This document shows, one piece after another, positions 36,036 through 44,802 of a stretch of 64,000 nucleotides of DNA. The notes beneath the pieces are model-generated. The model was given only the letters and a program-made list of their open reading frames with translations. It searched no databases and was not told the origin of the DNA. Each line of letters starts with the position of its first letter. The stretch's first letter is position 1. This DNA is from Natrialba aegyptia DSM 13077 (GTDB lineage Archaea; Halobacteriota; Halobacteria; Halobacteriales; Natrialbaceae): contig NZ_AOIP01000032.1 in the NCBI RefSeq assembly GCF_000337535.1, positions 17,987-81,986 on the forward strand, given 5' to 3'. A program made the translations under genes and the position numbers.

Positions 36036-36320
36036 TCAGTACCGGATCTCGAATCCGTCCTCGCCCTCCGGGTCGTCGAACTCGGCGTCGACAGCCTCGA
36101 CGTCGGCGGCCGGACTGCCCGTGTGACACCACTCGACCATCGATTCGACGGCGTCTTCGGGACCCTCGAAGACCGCTTCGACGCGGCCGTCGTCGAGGTT
36201 CTTCACCCAGCCGTCGATTCCCTTCTCCCTGGCCGTATCGCGCGTATTCGCCCGGTAGTAGACGCCCTGGACCGTTCCCGACACGAAAACGTGCGCTCGC
36301 GTTCGCGTTGTGTCTGCCAT
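36036..36320 (-). CDS. acyP: Acylphosphatase
   Basis: A 94-residue enzyme hydrolysing carboxyl-phosphate bonds. The catalytic Arg lies in GTVQGVYYRANTRDTA and the catalytic Asn in DGWVKNLDDGRVE, both conserved. The ATG at 36320 gives the normal length. Confidence 0.93.
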   Translation of the reverse strand: MADTTRTRAHVFVSGTVQGVYYRANTRDTAREKGIDGWVKNLDDGRVEAVFEGPEDAVESMVEWCHTGSPAADVEAVDAEFDDPEGEDGFEIRY

Positions 36321-36376
36321 GTGCGGGCGGTCGATTGCGAGCGGCAAAAATCCCGTCGTCTGCGATTCCCCGCGTC

Positions 36377-36709
36377 CTACCGTTCATGGTCGCGTTCTCG
36401 TTCGTAGCGCCGCGATCCGACGACCATCCAGCCTGCCAGTGCGACCACGGCGACGAAAAAGACGATCCAGGCGACATCGGTTGCAGCGCCGTCGGCCGGC
36501 TCGGTGAACTCGACGAGTGCGAGGACGACGAGGAGCCCGGCGACGGCGAGCGCGTTCGTCCCGATGAACGACGCCAGCCCCTCCTCGTCGGTGACGCGGT
36601 CCGGATCGTAACCCGCGATCAGTTCGACCCGCCCGAAGTACGTGATCAGGATTCCGAGCGCGCCGACGAACGCGGCACACGCGAGGAGGATGACGGAGCC
36701 GGTACTCAT
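36377..36709 (-). CDS. DUF3784-like membrane protein
   Basis: A 110-residue protein with three hydrophobic segments at about residues 3-24, 52-68 and 78-98. The cytoplasmic loop YFGRVELIAGYDPDRVTDEEGLA is the recognisable conserved portion shared with DUF3784/SdpI-neighbour proteins. Function unknown. Confidence 0.75.
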   Translation of the reverse strand: MSTGSVILLACAAFVGALGILITYFGRVELIAGYDPDRVTDEEGLASFIGTNALAVAGLLVVLALVEFTEPADGAATDVAWIVFFVAVVALAGWMVVGSRRYERERDHER

Positions 36710-36841
36710 ACGCAGTTAGTTATTGTAATCCAACAAAAGTGCTTCCACCGCCCGTCCGTAGAGTTGCTACCGCGTTCGAAGACTCTGGGAGGGAGAGTCG
36801 TCTCCGGGTCGGAACGGCCACACTGAACTCGAGCAGCGGGG

Positions 36842-37218
36842 TCAGGCGATTCGACGGGAAACGTGGCGTTCGATCCTGGAACTCACCAGCATCAGCGCGA
36901 TGCCGATCGGTGCCGTCACGAAAACGAGCCCGACGAGCGGATCGCCCGGACCCCGCTCGGTCTCCGCTCGGTCTCCGCGCGGACCCAGAGGGCGACGATC
37001 AACACAGCAATGAGCGGTGGTGTAAGCGCTCGTTTTTGGAGGAGGAACACCGGCAGCCCGCTGAGAACGAAAAACACCGCCACCACCAGCACCTGAACCG
37101 GATGTTCGAGCGCGAACAGCGGATAGTCCAGCCGTGTGGCGTACCACGAGAGAAGCACCGCGCCTGCGCCACCGCCGAGCACGAACGCACCAGTCTCCGA
37201 CGGACGACCACCAGCCAT
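36842..37218 (-). pseudogene. Membrane protein gene broken by an 11-bp tandem duplication
   Basis: The gene starts at the ATG at 37218 (MAGGRPSETGAFVLGG) and runs in one frame through three hydrophobic segments to about 36977. There the unit GCTCGGTCTCC occurs twice in tandem (36955-36965 and 36966-36976). Removing one copy restores a continuous frame through RAETERGPGDPLVGLVF, a fourth membrane helix and ISSRIERHVSRRIA-like basic end to the TGA at 36842. As it stands the product would end at 36916 with a Ser-rich tail. No family is recognised. Confidence 0.8.
36955..36976. repeat. 11-bp tandem duplication causing a frameshift
   Basis: Two exact copies of GCTCGGTCTCC. The second copy is followed by GC, extending the 11-bp periodicity two bases further. 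Confidence 0.92.
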
Positions 37219-37282
37219 GAGCGTCGCATCGTGACTAGTGCGTATACTGTTTTGGAATGACACTCGGCGACCCCCACCGCGA

Positions 37283-38164
37283 TCAGTCGCCGGTCCGGAG
37301 ATGATGAAAGACGTACGTCTGAGCGTACCCCGCGTACTCCCCGCCGAACTGCTCACGAAGCGCTCGCGAGGTCTCGGCGTACGAGCCGCGATCGCAGTCG
37401 GGATAATACTCCTCGATCGCCGACCGCAGCCAGGTGTCGAGCGGCACCGCCTCGTCGAACTCGAGGGCGAACAGGAGCACGCAGTCGGCCACCTTGTCGC
37501 CGACGCCGACGAACTGGCAGAGGAACTCGCGGGCCGCCTCGTACTCGAGTTCACGCGCGTCGGCCGGGTGAGCTTCGCCGTCGGCGACCATCTCCGCGGT
37601 GCGGACGACGTAGGGGGCGCGGTAGCCGAGGCCGAGGTCCCGAAGCTCGCTTTCGGTGGCGGTCGCGAGTTGTGCCGGCGCCGGGAACGCGTGGTACGTT
37701 TCGCCGTCGAAGGAGACCGCGTCGCCGTACTCCCGGGCGAGCGTCGAGACCATCGAGTGGATGCGGCTGACGCGCATCTGCGCGGAACAGATGAACGAGA
37801 TCAGGGTTCCAAAGGGCGGGTCCGTGACGAGGCGCATGCCTCGGTGGGCTTCGTAGGCCTCGTCTAACAGCGGATCGTTAGGTGCGGCGTCGACGATCGC
37901 TTCGAGGTCGTCGTCCAGGCGGAGGAGGCGGCGCACGGTCGGTTCGGCGTCCGTCGTCGACTCCCATTCGAGCGCGGCGTCGGTCGTCCGCACCCGGATC
38001 ACCTCGCCGTCGACGACGGTGACGTACCACTCGCCGGGCGCGGGCGTCCCGCCGTACATGTCGCCGTCGCCGCGCCGCCAGAGGTAGGTCTGGCCGCTCT
38101 CGAGCGTCCGATACAGATCGAGTCCGCCCGCGAGTTCATCGCGGCGGATCGTCCCCGTTTCCAT
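37283..38164 (-). CDS. ogg: 8-oxoguanine DNA glycosylase, OGG1-like
   Basis: A 293-residue base-excision repair enzyme removing 8-oxoG. The HhH-Gly/Pro-Asp motif is FVGVGDKVADCVLLFAL followed by VPLDTWLRSAI: the catalytic Lys is in GDKVAD and the Asp in PLDTW. The N-terminal domain contains the OGG1 segment LESGQTYLWRRGDGDMY. Length matches the archaeal OGG1 family. Confidence 0.92.
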   Translation of the reverse strand: METGTIRRDELAGGLDLYRTLESGQTYLWRRGDGDMYGGTPAPGEWYVTVVDGEVIRVRTTDAALEWESTTDAEPTVRRLLRLDDDLEAIVDAAPNDPLLDEAYEAHRGMRLVTDPPFGTLISFICSAQMRVSRIHSMVSTLAREYGDAVSFDGETYHAFPAPAQLATATESELRDLGLGYRAPYVVRTAEMVADGEAHPADARELEYEAAREFLCQFVGVGDKVADCVLLFALEFDEAVPLDTWLRSAIEEYYPDCDRGSYAETSRALREQFGGEYAGYAQTYVFHHLRTGD

Positions 38165-38295
38165 TCGTTCGTCCCTACGGTGGCGTCGGCTTGGGCCTTT
38201 CGAACCGGCCGCTTTGCCCGTGGGAGGGAGCCGTGAACTCGCGCTGCGTGTCGCTGAGGCGAACCTTCATACTGCAGGCGATACAATGGCTCTGT

Positions 38296-38784
38296 ATGAA
38301 CTGCAGGGTTGTCGTCGAGGCCGCGGTGCCGGTATTCGACGTCGAAACAGCAGACGAGGCGATTCGGATCGCCATCTCGAAGACGGGCGAGATGCTGAAC
38401 CCTGACTTAAATTACGTCGAGATCAACATGAGCGAGCGAACCTCTCCCGAAGGAGAGGAGCTCCCGCCTGCGTTTATCGCCGCCGACGAGGCGCTCGTCG
38501 CACTCGAACTCGAGATGACCGTGTTCAACGTCGAGCGAGAGGAACACGCCTCGCGGATCGCCCGCAAGGAGATCGGGCAGCGACTCGAGAACATCCCGCT
38601 CGAGGTCGAGCAAGTCGAGGTCATCGAGGAGGAAGACGAGGGGACCGACGAAGACGACGAGACGGATGAAGACGAGATGGCTGATGACGAGTCAACCGAC
38701 GCTGCTGTGACGGACGACCAAGACGAGGACGCACAATCTGACGACGACGAAATTCTTCCCGAGTTCGAGGATTTAGTCGAGTAA
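38296..38784 (+). CDS. DUF555 protein with acidic tail
   Basis: A 162-residue protein. Residues 1-110 match the archaeal DUF555 family: MNCRVVVEAAVPVFDVETA, ADEAIRIAISKTGEMLNPD and ASRIARKEIGQRLENIPLEV. Residues 112-162 are almost entirely Asp, Glu, Thr and Ser. The family is uncharacterised; conservation across Euryarchaeota suggests a core role. Confidence 0.88.
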   Translation: MNCRVVVEAAVPVFDVETADEAIRIAISKTGEMLNPDLNYVEINMSERTSPEGEELPPAFIAADEALVALELEMTVFNVEREEHASRIARKEIGQRLENIPLEVEQVEVIEEEDEGTDEDDETDEDEMADDESTDAAVTDDQDEDAQSDDDEILPEFEDLVE

Positions 38785-39007
38785 GCGCTGCTTACCGGCT
38801 CACTTGCGGGCCCTTCAGTCGAATTGCTGCGTTTTTATCGGATGGGAAACGGAGTCATTTCGGGGTAGTCACGGGTATCGCGAGATCGAGCAGAACGTGG
38901 ACGGCGGCAGGAGCACGGCGTTCGAACCCTGTGTGGAGACGAGCCAGACGAGTCTGAGCACTCTTACCAGTAGGAGACGATAGTACCTGAAGGATGCTCC
39001 GAGTGCT

Positions 39008-39244
39008 TCAGTCTGCGGTGGCGGCGACTGCTTCCTGTTCGTCCTCGCGCATGTTCATCGTGATTCCGCCGGCGAGTGCAAAAACAGCGGCTTTGTGATC
39101 GGTCTTCGATTTGTGGATCGATGTCGGTCGAATACCGAGAGAATCGTACTCCTCCAGGTCGATTTGGCAGTTGTCCCACTCCGCACACTGGTTCGATACT
39201 TCCGCGAGAAGGCCGTGAAGGTGAATGAGCTCCTGCTTCTTCAT
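39008..39244 (-). CDS. UPF0058 family protein
   Basis: A 78-residue protein beginning MKKQELIHLHGLLAEVS, the signature start of UPF0058. Further conserved parts are SLGIRPTSIHKSKTDHKAAVFAL. Its function is not known. An AT-rich box near 39270-39278 gives a short leader. Confidence 0.9.
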   Translation of the reverse strand: MKKQELIHLHGLLAEVSNQCAEWDNCQIDLEEYDSLGIRPTSIHKSKTDHKAAVFALAGGITMNMREDEQEAVAATAD

Positions 39245-39479
39245 AACCATGCAATGCTATCCACTGCAGGGTTATATTATTATCTTGAGTCGCGTTACCA
39301 TGCAACCTGTATCAGGGTGAGAGATAGTCAGAAAAAACAACCGTTCGAAGAGGGGGTCTAGTTGCGTGAAACAGTCTCCAAGCTACTGTTAGTTCAGTCA
39401 TAGACCTCCCATAAATCCGAGTGATATCGTCCACAGCGCCCCTCATTCGAGCTAGTGATTCTGCCTGAAACGGCCTCTC

Positions 39480-39659
39480 CTATCCGAGTTGCTTCAACGT
39501 CTGGAGGTCGCGGTCGGTCCGCATGAACTCGGCGGTCCGCCGGGAGGCATGACAGTTCGGGCAATGAAACATTTCGGTCGATGTCGGTAACTCACCCGGT
39601 TCCGTTTGCCAATCCTTCGTACACTCCGGACACAATAGTTGGACGGTCGTCTCGACCAT
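39480..39659 (-). CDS. Small double-CxxC zinc ribbon protein
   Basis: A 59-residue protein (MVETTVQLLCPECTKDW) with two pairs CPEC and CPNC separated by about 23 residues, the spacing of a zinc ribbon. The C-terminal helix is SRRTAEFMRTDRDLQTL. I recognise it as a conserved haloarchaeal family without known function. It is short and easily overlooked. It stands alone upstream of the TFB terminator region. Confidence 0.85.
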   Translation of the reverse strand: MVETTVQLLCPECTKDWQTEPGELPTSTEMFHCPNCHASRRTAEFMRTDRDLQTLKQLG

Positions 39660-39779
39660 GGCAGGCCATTACACACCACGGGTGAAAAACCTTGTCTCAG
39701 CACAGTCGTGTACACCGAAGCAAACGGAGATCGGCAGCGTCGGGGTATTCAGCTAGGATTCGAAACGGCGCTGAACTCG

Positions 39780-40769
39780 TTATGCCGGTGCTGCCGTGTC
39801 CGAGGCTTCGAGGAGTTCCTTGTAGCGGTTTCGGATGGTGACCTCGGAGATGCTTGCAACTTCGCTGACCTCGTTCTGGGTCACCTTCTCGTTGGTCAAG
39901 AGCGCCGCAGCGTAGACGCCGGCAGCCGCGAGGCCGACCGGCGACTTGCCGCTGTGGACGCCCTCCTGACGGGCCGACTCGAGCAGTTCGCGGGCCATCC
40001 GCTCAGTTTCGTCTGAGAGGTCGAGGTCGCTGACGAATCGCGGGACGTAGTGTTCCGGATCGGCGGGCTTGACCTCCAGGCCGAGTTCACGAATGATGTA
40101 GCGGTAGGTCCGCGTGAGTTCCATCTTGTCGACGCGGCTGACGGCCGAAATCTCGTCGAGGCTGCGCGGCGTGCCGGCCTGACGGGCGGCGGCGTACAGC
40201 GAGGACGTGGCGACGCCCTCGATCGAGCGGCCGGGAAGCAGGTCCTCCTCGAGCGCGCGTCGGTAGATCACGCTTGCGGTCTCGCGGACGTTCTCGGGGA
40301 GGCCGAGCGCGCTTGCCATGCGGTCGATCTCGCCGAGTGCCTGCTTGAGGTTGCGCTCTTTCGAGTCGCGGGTGCGGAAGCGCTCGTTCCAGGTGCGCAG
40401 GCGCTGCATCTTCTGGCGCTGGCGGCTCGAGAGGGACTTGCCGTAGGCGTCTTTGTCCTGCCAGCCGATGTTGGTCGAGAGCCCCTGGTCGTGCATCATG
40501 TTCGTCGTCGGGGCACCGACGCGGGACTTTTCGTCCTTCTCTGCGGCGTCGAACGCCCGCCACTCCGGACCGCGGTCGATCTCGTCCTCTTCGACGACGA
40601 GTCCGCAGTCCTCACAGACGGTCTCGGCATGTTCGTCGTCCGCGATGAGCCGACCACCACACTCCGGACAGCGCTCTCGCTCCTCGGAGCGCGTTGTCTC
40701 CTCCGTTTCGGTCTCGGTCTGCTCCTCGGTTCGTTCGTTCGAGTAGGTTCGGATGTTCGTATCTGTCAT
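39780..40769 (-). CDS. tfb: Transcription initiation factor IIB (TFB)
   Basis: A 329-residue general transcription factor that recruits RNA polymerase to TBP-bound promoters. The zinc ribbon uses Cys34, Cys37, Cys52 and Cys55 (CPECGG, CEDCGL). The B-reader/linker follows (GPEWRAFDAAEKDEKSRVG) and two cyclin repeats make up residues 130-325 (SLYAAARQAGTPRSLDEI, GVYAAALLTNEKVTQNEV). The acidic N-terminal 30 residues are a Glu/Thr repeat. Haloarchaea carry several TFB genes, and the one-box protein at 17668 is a distant relative. Confidence 0.95.
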   Translation of the reverse strand: MTDTNIRTYSNERTEEQTETETEETTRSEERERCPECGGRLIADDEHAETVCEDCGLVVEEDEIDRGPEWRAFDAAEKDEKSRVGAPTTNMMHDQGLSTNIGWQDKDAYGKSLSSRQRQKMQRLRTWNERFRTRDSKERNLKQALGEIDRMASALGLPENVRETASVIYRRALEEDLLPGRSIEGVATSSLYAAARQAGTPRSLDEISAVSRVDKMELTRTYRYIIRELGLEVKPADPEHYVPRFVSDLDLSDETERMARELLESARQEGVHSGKSPVGLAAAGVYAAALLTNEKVTQNEVSEVASISEVTIRNRYKELLEASDTAAPA

Positions 40770-40859
40770 GGTGTATCGGGTTGGTTACTCGGGGCTCCCG
40801 GGTGGGGTAACCAGAAGAAACCCGGTCGCCTTCAGCTAACATAGAGTTAGGCCGTAAGT

Positions 40860-40930
40860 CATATAAAGCTTTCGCCTTTCTTATAAAGAAACGCGTTTTC
40901 TTGTATATGTGTTTCGGATATATGCTTATT
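40860..40930 (-). promoter_or_regulatory. AT-rich tandem TATA region of the tfb gene
   Basis: The sequence TATAAAG occurs at 40862-40868 and again at 40882-40888, 20 bp apart, on the plus strand (CTTTATA on the tfb strand). A further AT tract extends to about 40930. Two TATA boxes two helical turns apart suggest alternative or autoregulated start sites. Confidence 0.55.
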
Positions 40931-41083
40931 AATCGTGTTCCATATCTTGCTCGGATCGGCGGTGATAATCGAGCAATAAATCACACTCGAAGCGACCCTC
41001 GCTATCGGACTGTGCAGGTCGGCCCGCGCTAATCACGTACTACGGGTCGAATCTTTTTCGAACTCCGCCGGTAACGAGTTCCT
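40931..41083. other. Remaining gap between tfb and the MBL-fold pseudogene
   Basis: No gene or clear structure is seen here. Confidence 0.4.
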
Positions 41084-41785
41084 ATGACCGTTCGATTCGG
41101 CGCGATCACTGTCGATTGGCTCGGCCGGGCAACCGTCTGACTCGAAGGAGAGACGGGGACCGTCATCTACGCCGATCCCGGCCCCGAGACGGATAGCAGA
41201 GTCGACGGTCAAGCCCCCCACGACGGCGACCTCATTCTCGTCTCACACGGCGCTCACTACGATCCCGACTCGATCCGCCGTCTCGCCCACGAGAACTCGA
41301 TCGTCGTCGTCCACGAATCGATCGACGCCGAGACGATCGACCGGGCCGCCGAGCAACCCGACGCTCTCCCCTTCGAAGTCGCTCGTGTCCAGGAAAACGA
41401 GTCGTTCATCCTCGGCCCGCTCGACCTCTCGACGACGCCGACCGAGACCGAACCGGACGGCCCCCGCGCCGATGAACGAAGCCAACCCGGTGGCGCGTCC
41501 GACGAGGGCTGCGGCTTTCTCGTCACCATCGATGGCATCACGGCGTTCTGGCCCGGCAACACGGAGCCGCTGTCGTCCCACGACGAACTCGCCGTGGATC
41601 TCTTCTTGGCTCCAATCGGCGGTGGCCCCACGATGGATCGACACGAGGCTGCCGCCCTGGCGACGCGACTTGACCCGGATCTCGTGCTGCCGGTCCGGTA
41701 CGAACCGACCGACGCTCGCACCGACGACGAGGCGTTCGTCGTCGACGTTGCTACCCGCGGCATTCCGGTGGTCTTGGACCGGTAG
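41084..41785 (+). pseudogene. MBL-fold hydrolase gene interrupted by an in-frame TGA
   Basis: From the ATG at 41084 the frame reads MTVRFGAITVDWLGRATV and then TGA at 41138-41140, then continues without further stops to the TAG at 41783-41785 (234 codons in all). The TGA is one transition away from CGA (Arg), expected there in this family. Downstream segments DLILVSHGAHYDPDSI and GFLVTIDGITAFWPGN are typical of haloarchaeal UlaG-like MBL proteins, although the HxHxDH metal motif is reduced to HxxH. Either a recent nonsense mutation or a shorter product from an internal start. Confidence 0.75.
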
Positions 41786-41950
41786 CGTTCGCCCGTACAC
41801 ATGGCGATAGACCCGTACCTATAAGTCACAACTCGCTAATCCTCGCACGTGATACTGTGATGGATATTGACAATCATATATTTCTCCACCGGATGACGAT
41901 GGCACCCGGGTCCGGATGGCAAGCGGGGCGTGACTCGAGAGGTGAGCCGC

Positions 41951-43300
41951 GTGGGAACTAACACCGGTTCCGAAACCGACATCGAGGCGGATCTCTCCTA
42001 CCCGGCCAGCAGTTGGCGAGGTTTTTTCACGAATCACTTCGGCCCGTCGATGCTCTGGGCGCTGATCAGCATCGGCGGCAGCCACATCGTCCTCGCGCCG
42101 ACGCTCGGGGGGACGTTCGGGCTCTTTGCCATCTGGATGTTCGCACTCATCTACCTCGCAAAGTACGGCGGCTGGGAACTCGGCATCCGCTACAACTACG
42201 GCGTCGGCGGCAACCCCGTCGAAGCCTACGATCAGCTCCCCGGCCCGAAAAACTGGATGCAGTGGTTCACCGTCGGCGTCTTTACGATCATCTACACGGG
42301 AATCACCGCCGCAGTCGGAATGAGTACGGCCGCGTTCGTCGAAGCATTGACCCCGCTGTCGTTCCAGCAGGCGTTCGTCGTCTTCGTCGGTCTGGCGGGC
42401 GTCCTCGTCCTGTTCACCCGCTACAGTCTCCTCGAGAAGATCCTGATCGGCTTTACGGTCGCGCTTGGCGTCCTCATCGTTCTCGGCGTCCTCGTCGGTC
42501 CCCCGTCGGGTGAAGTCGTCGCGGCCACGACCTTCACCGCGCCGGATCTCACCGGGCCGCTGTTCATCGGCCTGTTCGCCGCCGCCGCCGGATTCGCGCC
42601 GACCGGATTCAGTACCAGCGTCCTCATCGGTAGCTGGAGCACCGCCAAAGGCGAGGGCGCGAGCGAACTCCGGGCCCGAAACCTCGATCCGAACGACGAC
42701 CGGTATCACGACTACATCCGCGCCTGGATCCGAACCGGTCGCCGCGACTTCAACATCGGCTACGCCTTCAGCTTCACGCTGATCGTTGCGATGGTGATCC
42801 TCGCCTCGAACGTCCTCTACCCCACCCCGCCCGAAGACGCCAATCTCGCCGTCACCATCGGGTCGATCCTGAGCGACTCCTTCGGCGAGTGGTCCTACTA
42901 CGCGATGGTCCTCGGCGCGTTCGCAGCCCTCTACTCGACCGTCATCACGCTGCTCGACGGGGCCGCCCGAGCCACCGGCGACGTCCTTCCGATGGCACTC
43001 GACCGACCCGAACTCGATAGCGAGCGGATCCGCAAACTCGTCGTCGTCGGCATCGTCGCCGTCAGCTGCGGCGTCGTCGTCACGCTCGGTACCGTCCCGG
43101 TCACCTTCCTCATCTGGATCTCGGCGATCCTCGCGGTCACGGAGATCCTCTTTTACCCCGCAAACTGGTACGTCGTCCGGGAGAACCTCCCCGAACGGTT
43201 CCAGCCATCCCGCGCGTGGGTCGCCTACTACGCCGTCAGTCTCGTCGTCGTTCTCGCGTTCGGCATCATGGGCGCGGCATCCGAGTTCGGCTACGTCTGA
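41951..43300 (+). CDS. NRAMP-family metal transporter with atypical metal site
   Basis: A 449-residue integral membrane protein with about eleven helices, recognisable as NRAMP-related. The canonical first-helix DPGN is replaced by ISIGGSHIVLAPTLGG, and the sixth-helix MPH motif is GFAPTGFSTSV. Residues needed for Mn/Fe coordination in characterised members are therefore missing, so the substrate is uncertain. I chose the GTG at 41951 because the purine-rich GAGGTGA lies 5 bp before it; a GTG at 41930 is possible. Confidence 0.78.
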   Translation: MGTNTGSETDIEADLSYPASSWRGFFTNHFGPSMLWALISIGGSHIVLAPTLGGTFGLFAIWMFALIYLAKYGGWELGIRYNYGVGGNPVEAYDQLPGPKNWMQWFTVGVFTIIYTGITAAVGMSTAAFVEALTPLSFQQAFVVFVGLAGVLVLFTRYSLLEKILIGFTVALGVLIVLGVLVGPPSGEVVAATTFTAPDLTGPLFIGLFAAAAGFAPTGFSTSVLIGSWSTAKGEGASELRARNLDPNDDRYHDYIRAWIRTGRRDFNIGYAFSFTLIVAMVILASNVLYPTPPEDANLAVTIGSILSDSFGEWSYYAMVLGAFAALYSTVITLLDGAARATGDVLPMALDRPELDSERIRKLVVVGIVAVSCGVVVTLGTVPVTFLIWISAILAVTEILFYPANWYVVRENLPERFQPSRAWVAYYAVSLVVVLAFGIMGAASEFGYV

Positions 43301-43372
43301 ACTCGGGCCCCGGTTCGCTCTTCTGGACCCGTCTCATCCACCTTTATCTCGGCTGGACGAGAGCAATCGGCC

Positions 43373-43684
43373 ATGGAACGGGAGTACGACAAACTCGTTC
43401 GCGATGCCATTCCGGCGATCATCGAAGACAACGGGGAGGTCCCGGTCACCCGGACGGTCTCCGGTGACGAGTACGAATCGTATCTGCGCGACAAACTGCA
43501 GGAGGAAGTCGCGGAGTACCTCGCCGACCGAGACGCGGACGAACTGGCGGACATCTTGGAGGTCGTTCACGCGCTCGGGCACGTCGAAGGTCTCTCCCCG
43601 CAAGAACTCGCCGAGCGCAGGGAACGAAAGGCGAACTCGCGGGGCGGATTCGAGGACGGCATCGTCCTCGAGCGGGTGAACTGA
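43373..43684 (+). CDS. MazG/PRA-PH-like nucleotide pyrophosphohydrolase
   Basis: A 103-residue all-alpha NTP pyrophosphohydrolase. It begins YDKLVRDAIPAII and has the acidic metal residues of the family in KLQEEVAEYLADRDADELADILEVV. Enzymes of this size hydrolyse non-canonical or regulatory nucleotides. The ATG has a TATA-like box (CTTTATCTC) 24-32 bp upstream. Confidence 0.85.
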   Translation: MEREYDKLVRDAIPAIIEDNGEVPVTRTVSGDEYESYLRDKLQEEVAEYLADRDADELADILEVVHALGHVEGLSPQELAERRERKANSRGGFEDGIVLERVN

Positions 43685-43710
43685 AGTTCAGCCGCCAGGC
43701 ACGCAGTTGG

Positions 43711-44802
43711 TTAGATAACACCCATCGCGTCGAGCCGTTCCGGCAGATACGTATCCGTCACGAAATCGAGGCCGTGAGAGGCCAGCGACTGCTGTTCTGA
43801 CTTCTTCCCGATCTCGAGTTGTAGCTCGATCTGCTCCTCCCAGTAATCGGTCTGGAAGCGCGGGTCCTCGAGTTCACTTTCCAGGGCGTTGATGTCCGAG
43901 TCGCTGAGCGGATCGGTCGGCAGATCGTACTCGACGATGTCGGCGGGCTGGATGCCGATGTAGTCGGCTTCGGGGGTTGCGAGGTACTCGGAGAGGTGGG
44001 CCGACTTGATCGAGCCGTAGGCGACGGAGCCGTAGATGCGGTAGGACCAGGGGTCGCCGTCGGTAAAGACCACCACTGGAAGGCCGAGTTCGTCGTGGAA
44101 GCGCTTCGTCAGTCGGCGCGTGGCCCGCGCGGGCTGGCCGCCGAGGTGGACGACGATCGCGTCGTACTCCTCGTCGAAGCCGTTCTCGACGAGTCGGTCG
44201 CGCATCCCGCCGGTCTCCACGCAGAGGACGAAGTCGGCGTCGTTGTCGAGGAACTCGATCATGTCCGGGTTGTTCGGGATCTGGTACCCGCCCTGGCCCA
44301 CGTCGAGCTGGCAGTGGATGTCGCGATCGCCGCGTTTGGTTTGCTCGCGGATGTGGAGCGGTCCCATCACCTTCGCACCGGATTCCTCCGGGCGCATGTG
44401 AAAGTCCTCGCGGGTGACTCCCGAGACGATCTCTAAGTCCTCGACCAGGCTGTTCGACTCGTCCTGGCTGGTGAACTGCGCGTTGTCGTTGTCCCAGCTT
44501 TCCGAGAGGTAGTAGAGTTCACGCAGTGTCGAGGAACGGTCTTCCTCGAGTTGGTCCGCGAGGAACTCGATGGTGTAGACGGCCTTTAAGAGCTTTCTCG
44601 CGCCGCGGACGGAGTTCGCCGACCGGGTCGACTCGCGGTCGCCGTAGACCCAGACGTCCTTGTCCTCGTCGTACTCGATGTTGTTCTTCGTCCGCGTCGG
44701 GACGGACATGTGCGGGATTTCGCCGAGTTCGAACTGGTCGTAAAACTGCGCGGCGAGATCGATCAACTGTTCTCTGGCCTGCTGGTCGTTGTCTGCGCTC
44801 AT
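43711..44802 (-). CDS. top6A: DNA topoisomerase VI subunit A
   Basis: A 363-residue type IIB topoisomerase catalytic subunit, homologous to Spo11. The active-site tyrosine is in the pair at Tyr97/98 ([12 protein letters not shown]). The Toprim domain shows [14 protein letters not shown] and the DxD of [14 protein letters not shown]. It cleaves both strands and acts with subunit B, whose stop codon overlaps its ATG by 4 bp. Confidence 0.95.
   Translation of the reverse strand: MSADNDQQAREQLIDLAAQFYDQFELGEIPHMSVPTRTKNNIEYDEDKDVWVYGDRESTRSANSVRGARKLLKAVYTIEFLADQLEEDRSSTLRELYYLSESWDNDNAQFTSQDESNSLVEDLEIVSGVTREDFHMRPEESGAKVMGPLHIREQTKRGDRDIHCQLDVGQGGYQIPNNPDMIEFLDNDADFVLCVETGGMRDRLVENGFDEEYDAIVVHLGGQPARATRRLTKRFHDELGLPVVVFTDGDPWSYRIYGSVAYGSIKSAHLSEYLATPEADYIGIQPADIVEYDLPTDPLSDSDINALESELEDPRFQTDYWEEQIELQLEIGKKSEQQSLASHGLDFVTDTYLPERLDAMGVI

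Noticed and set aside
38905..38960. T-arm-like sequence (GGCGTTCGAACCC) after the DUF555 gene
   Set aside because: No acceptor, D or anticodon arm can be built around it, so I do not call a tRNA or remnant here.
41138..41140. TGA read as selenocysteine
   Set aside because: Haloarchaea are not known to use selenocysteine, no SECIS-like hairpin is visible nearby, and the family has Arg at this site.
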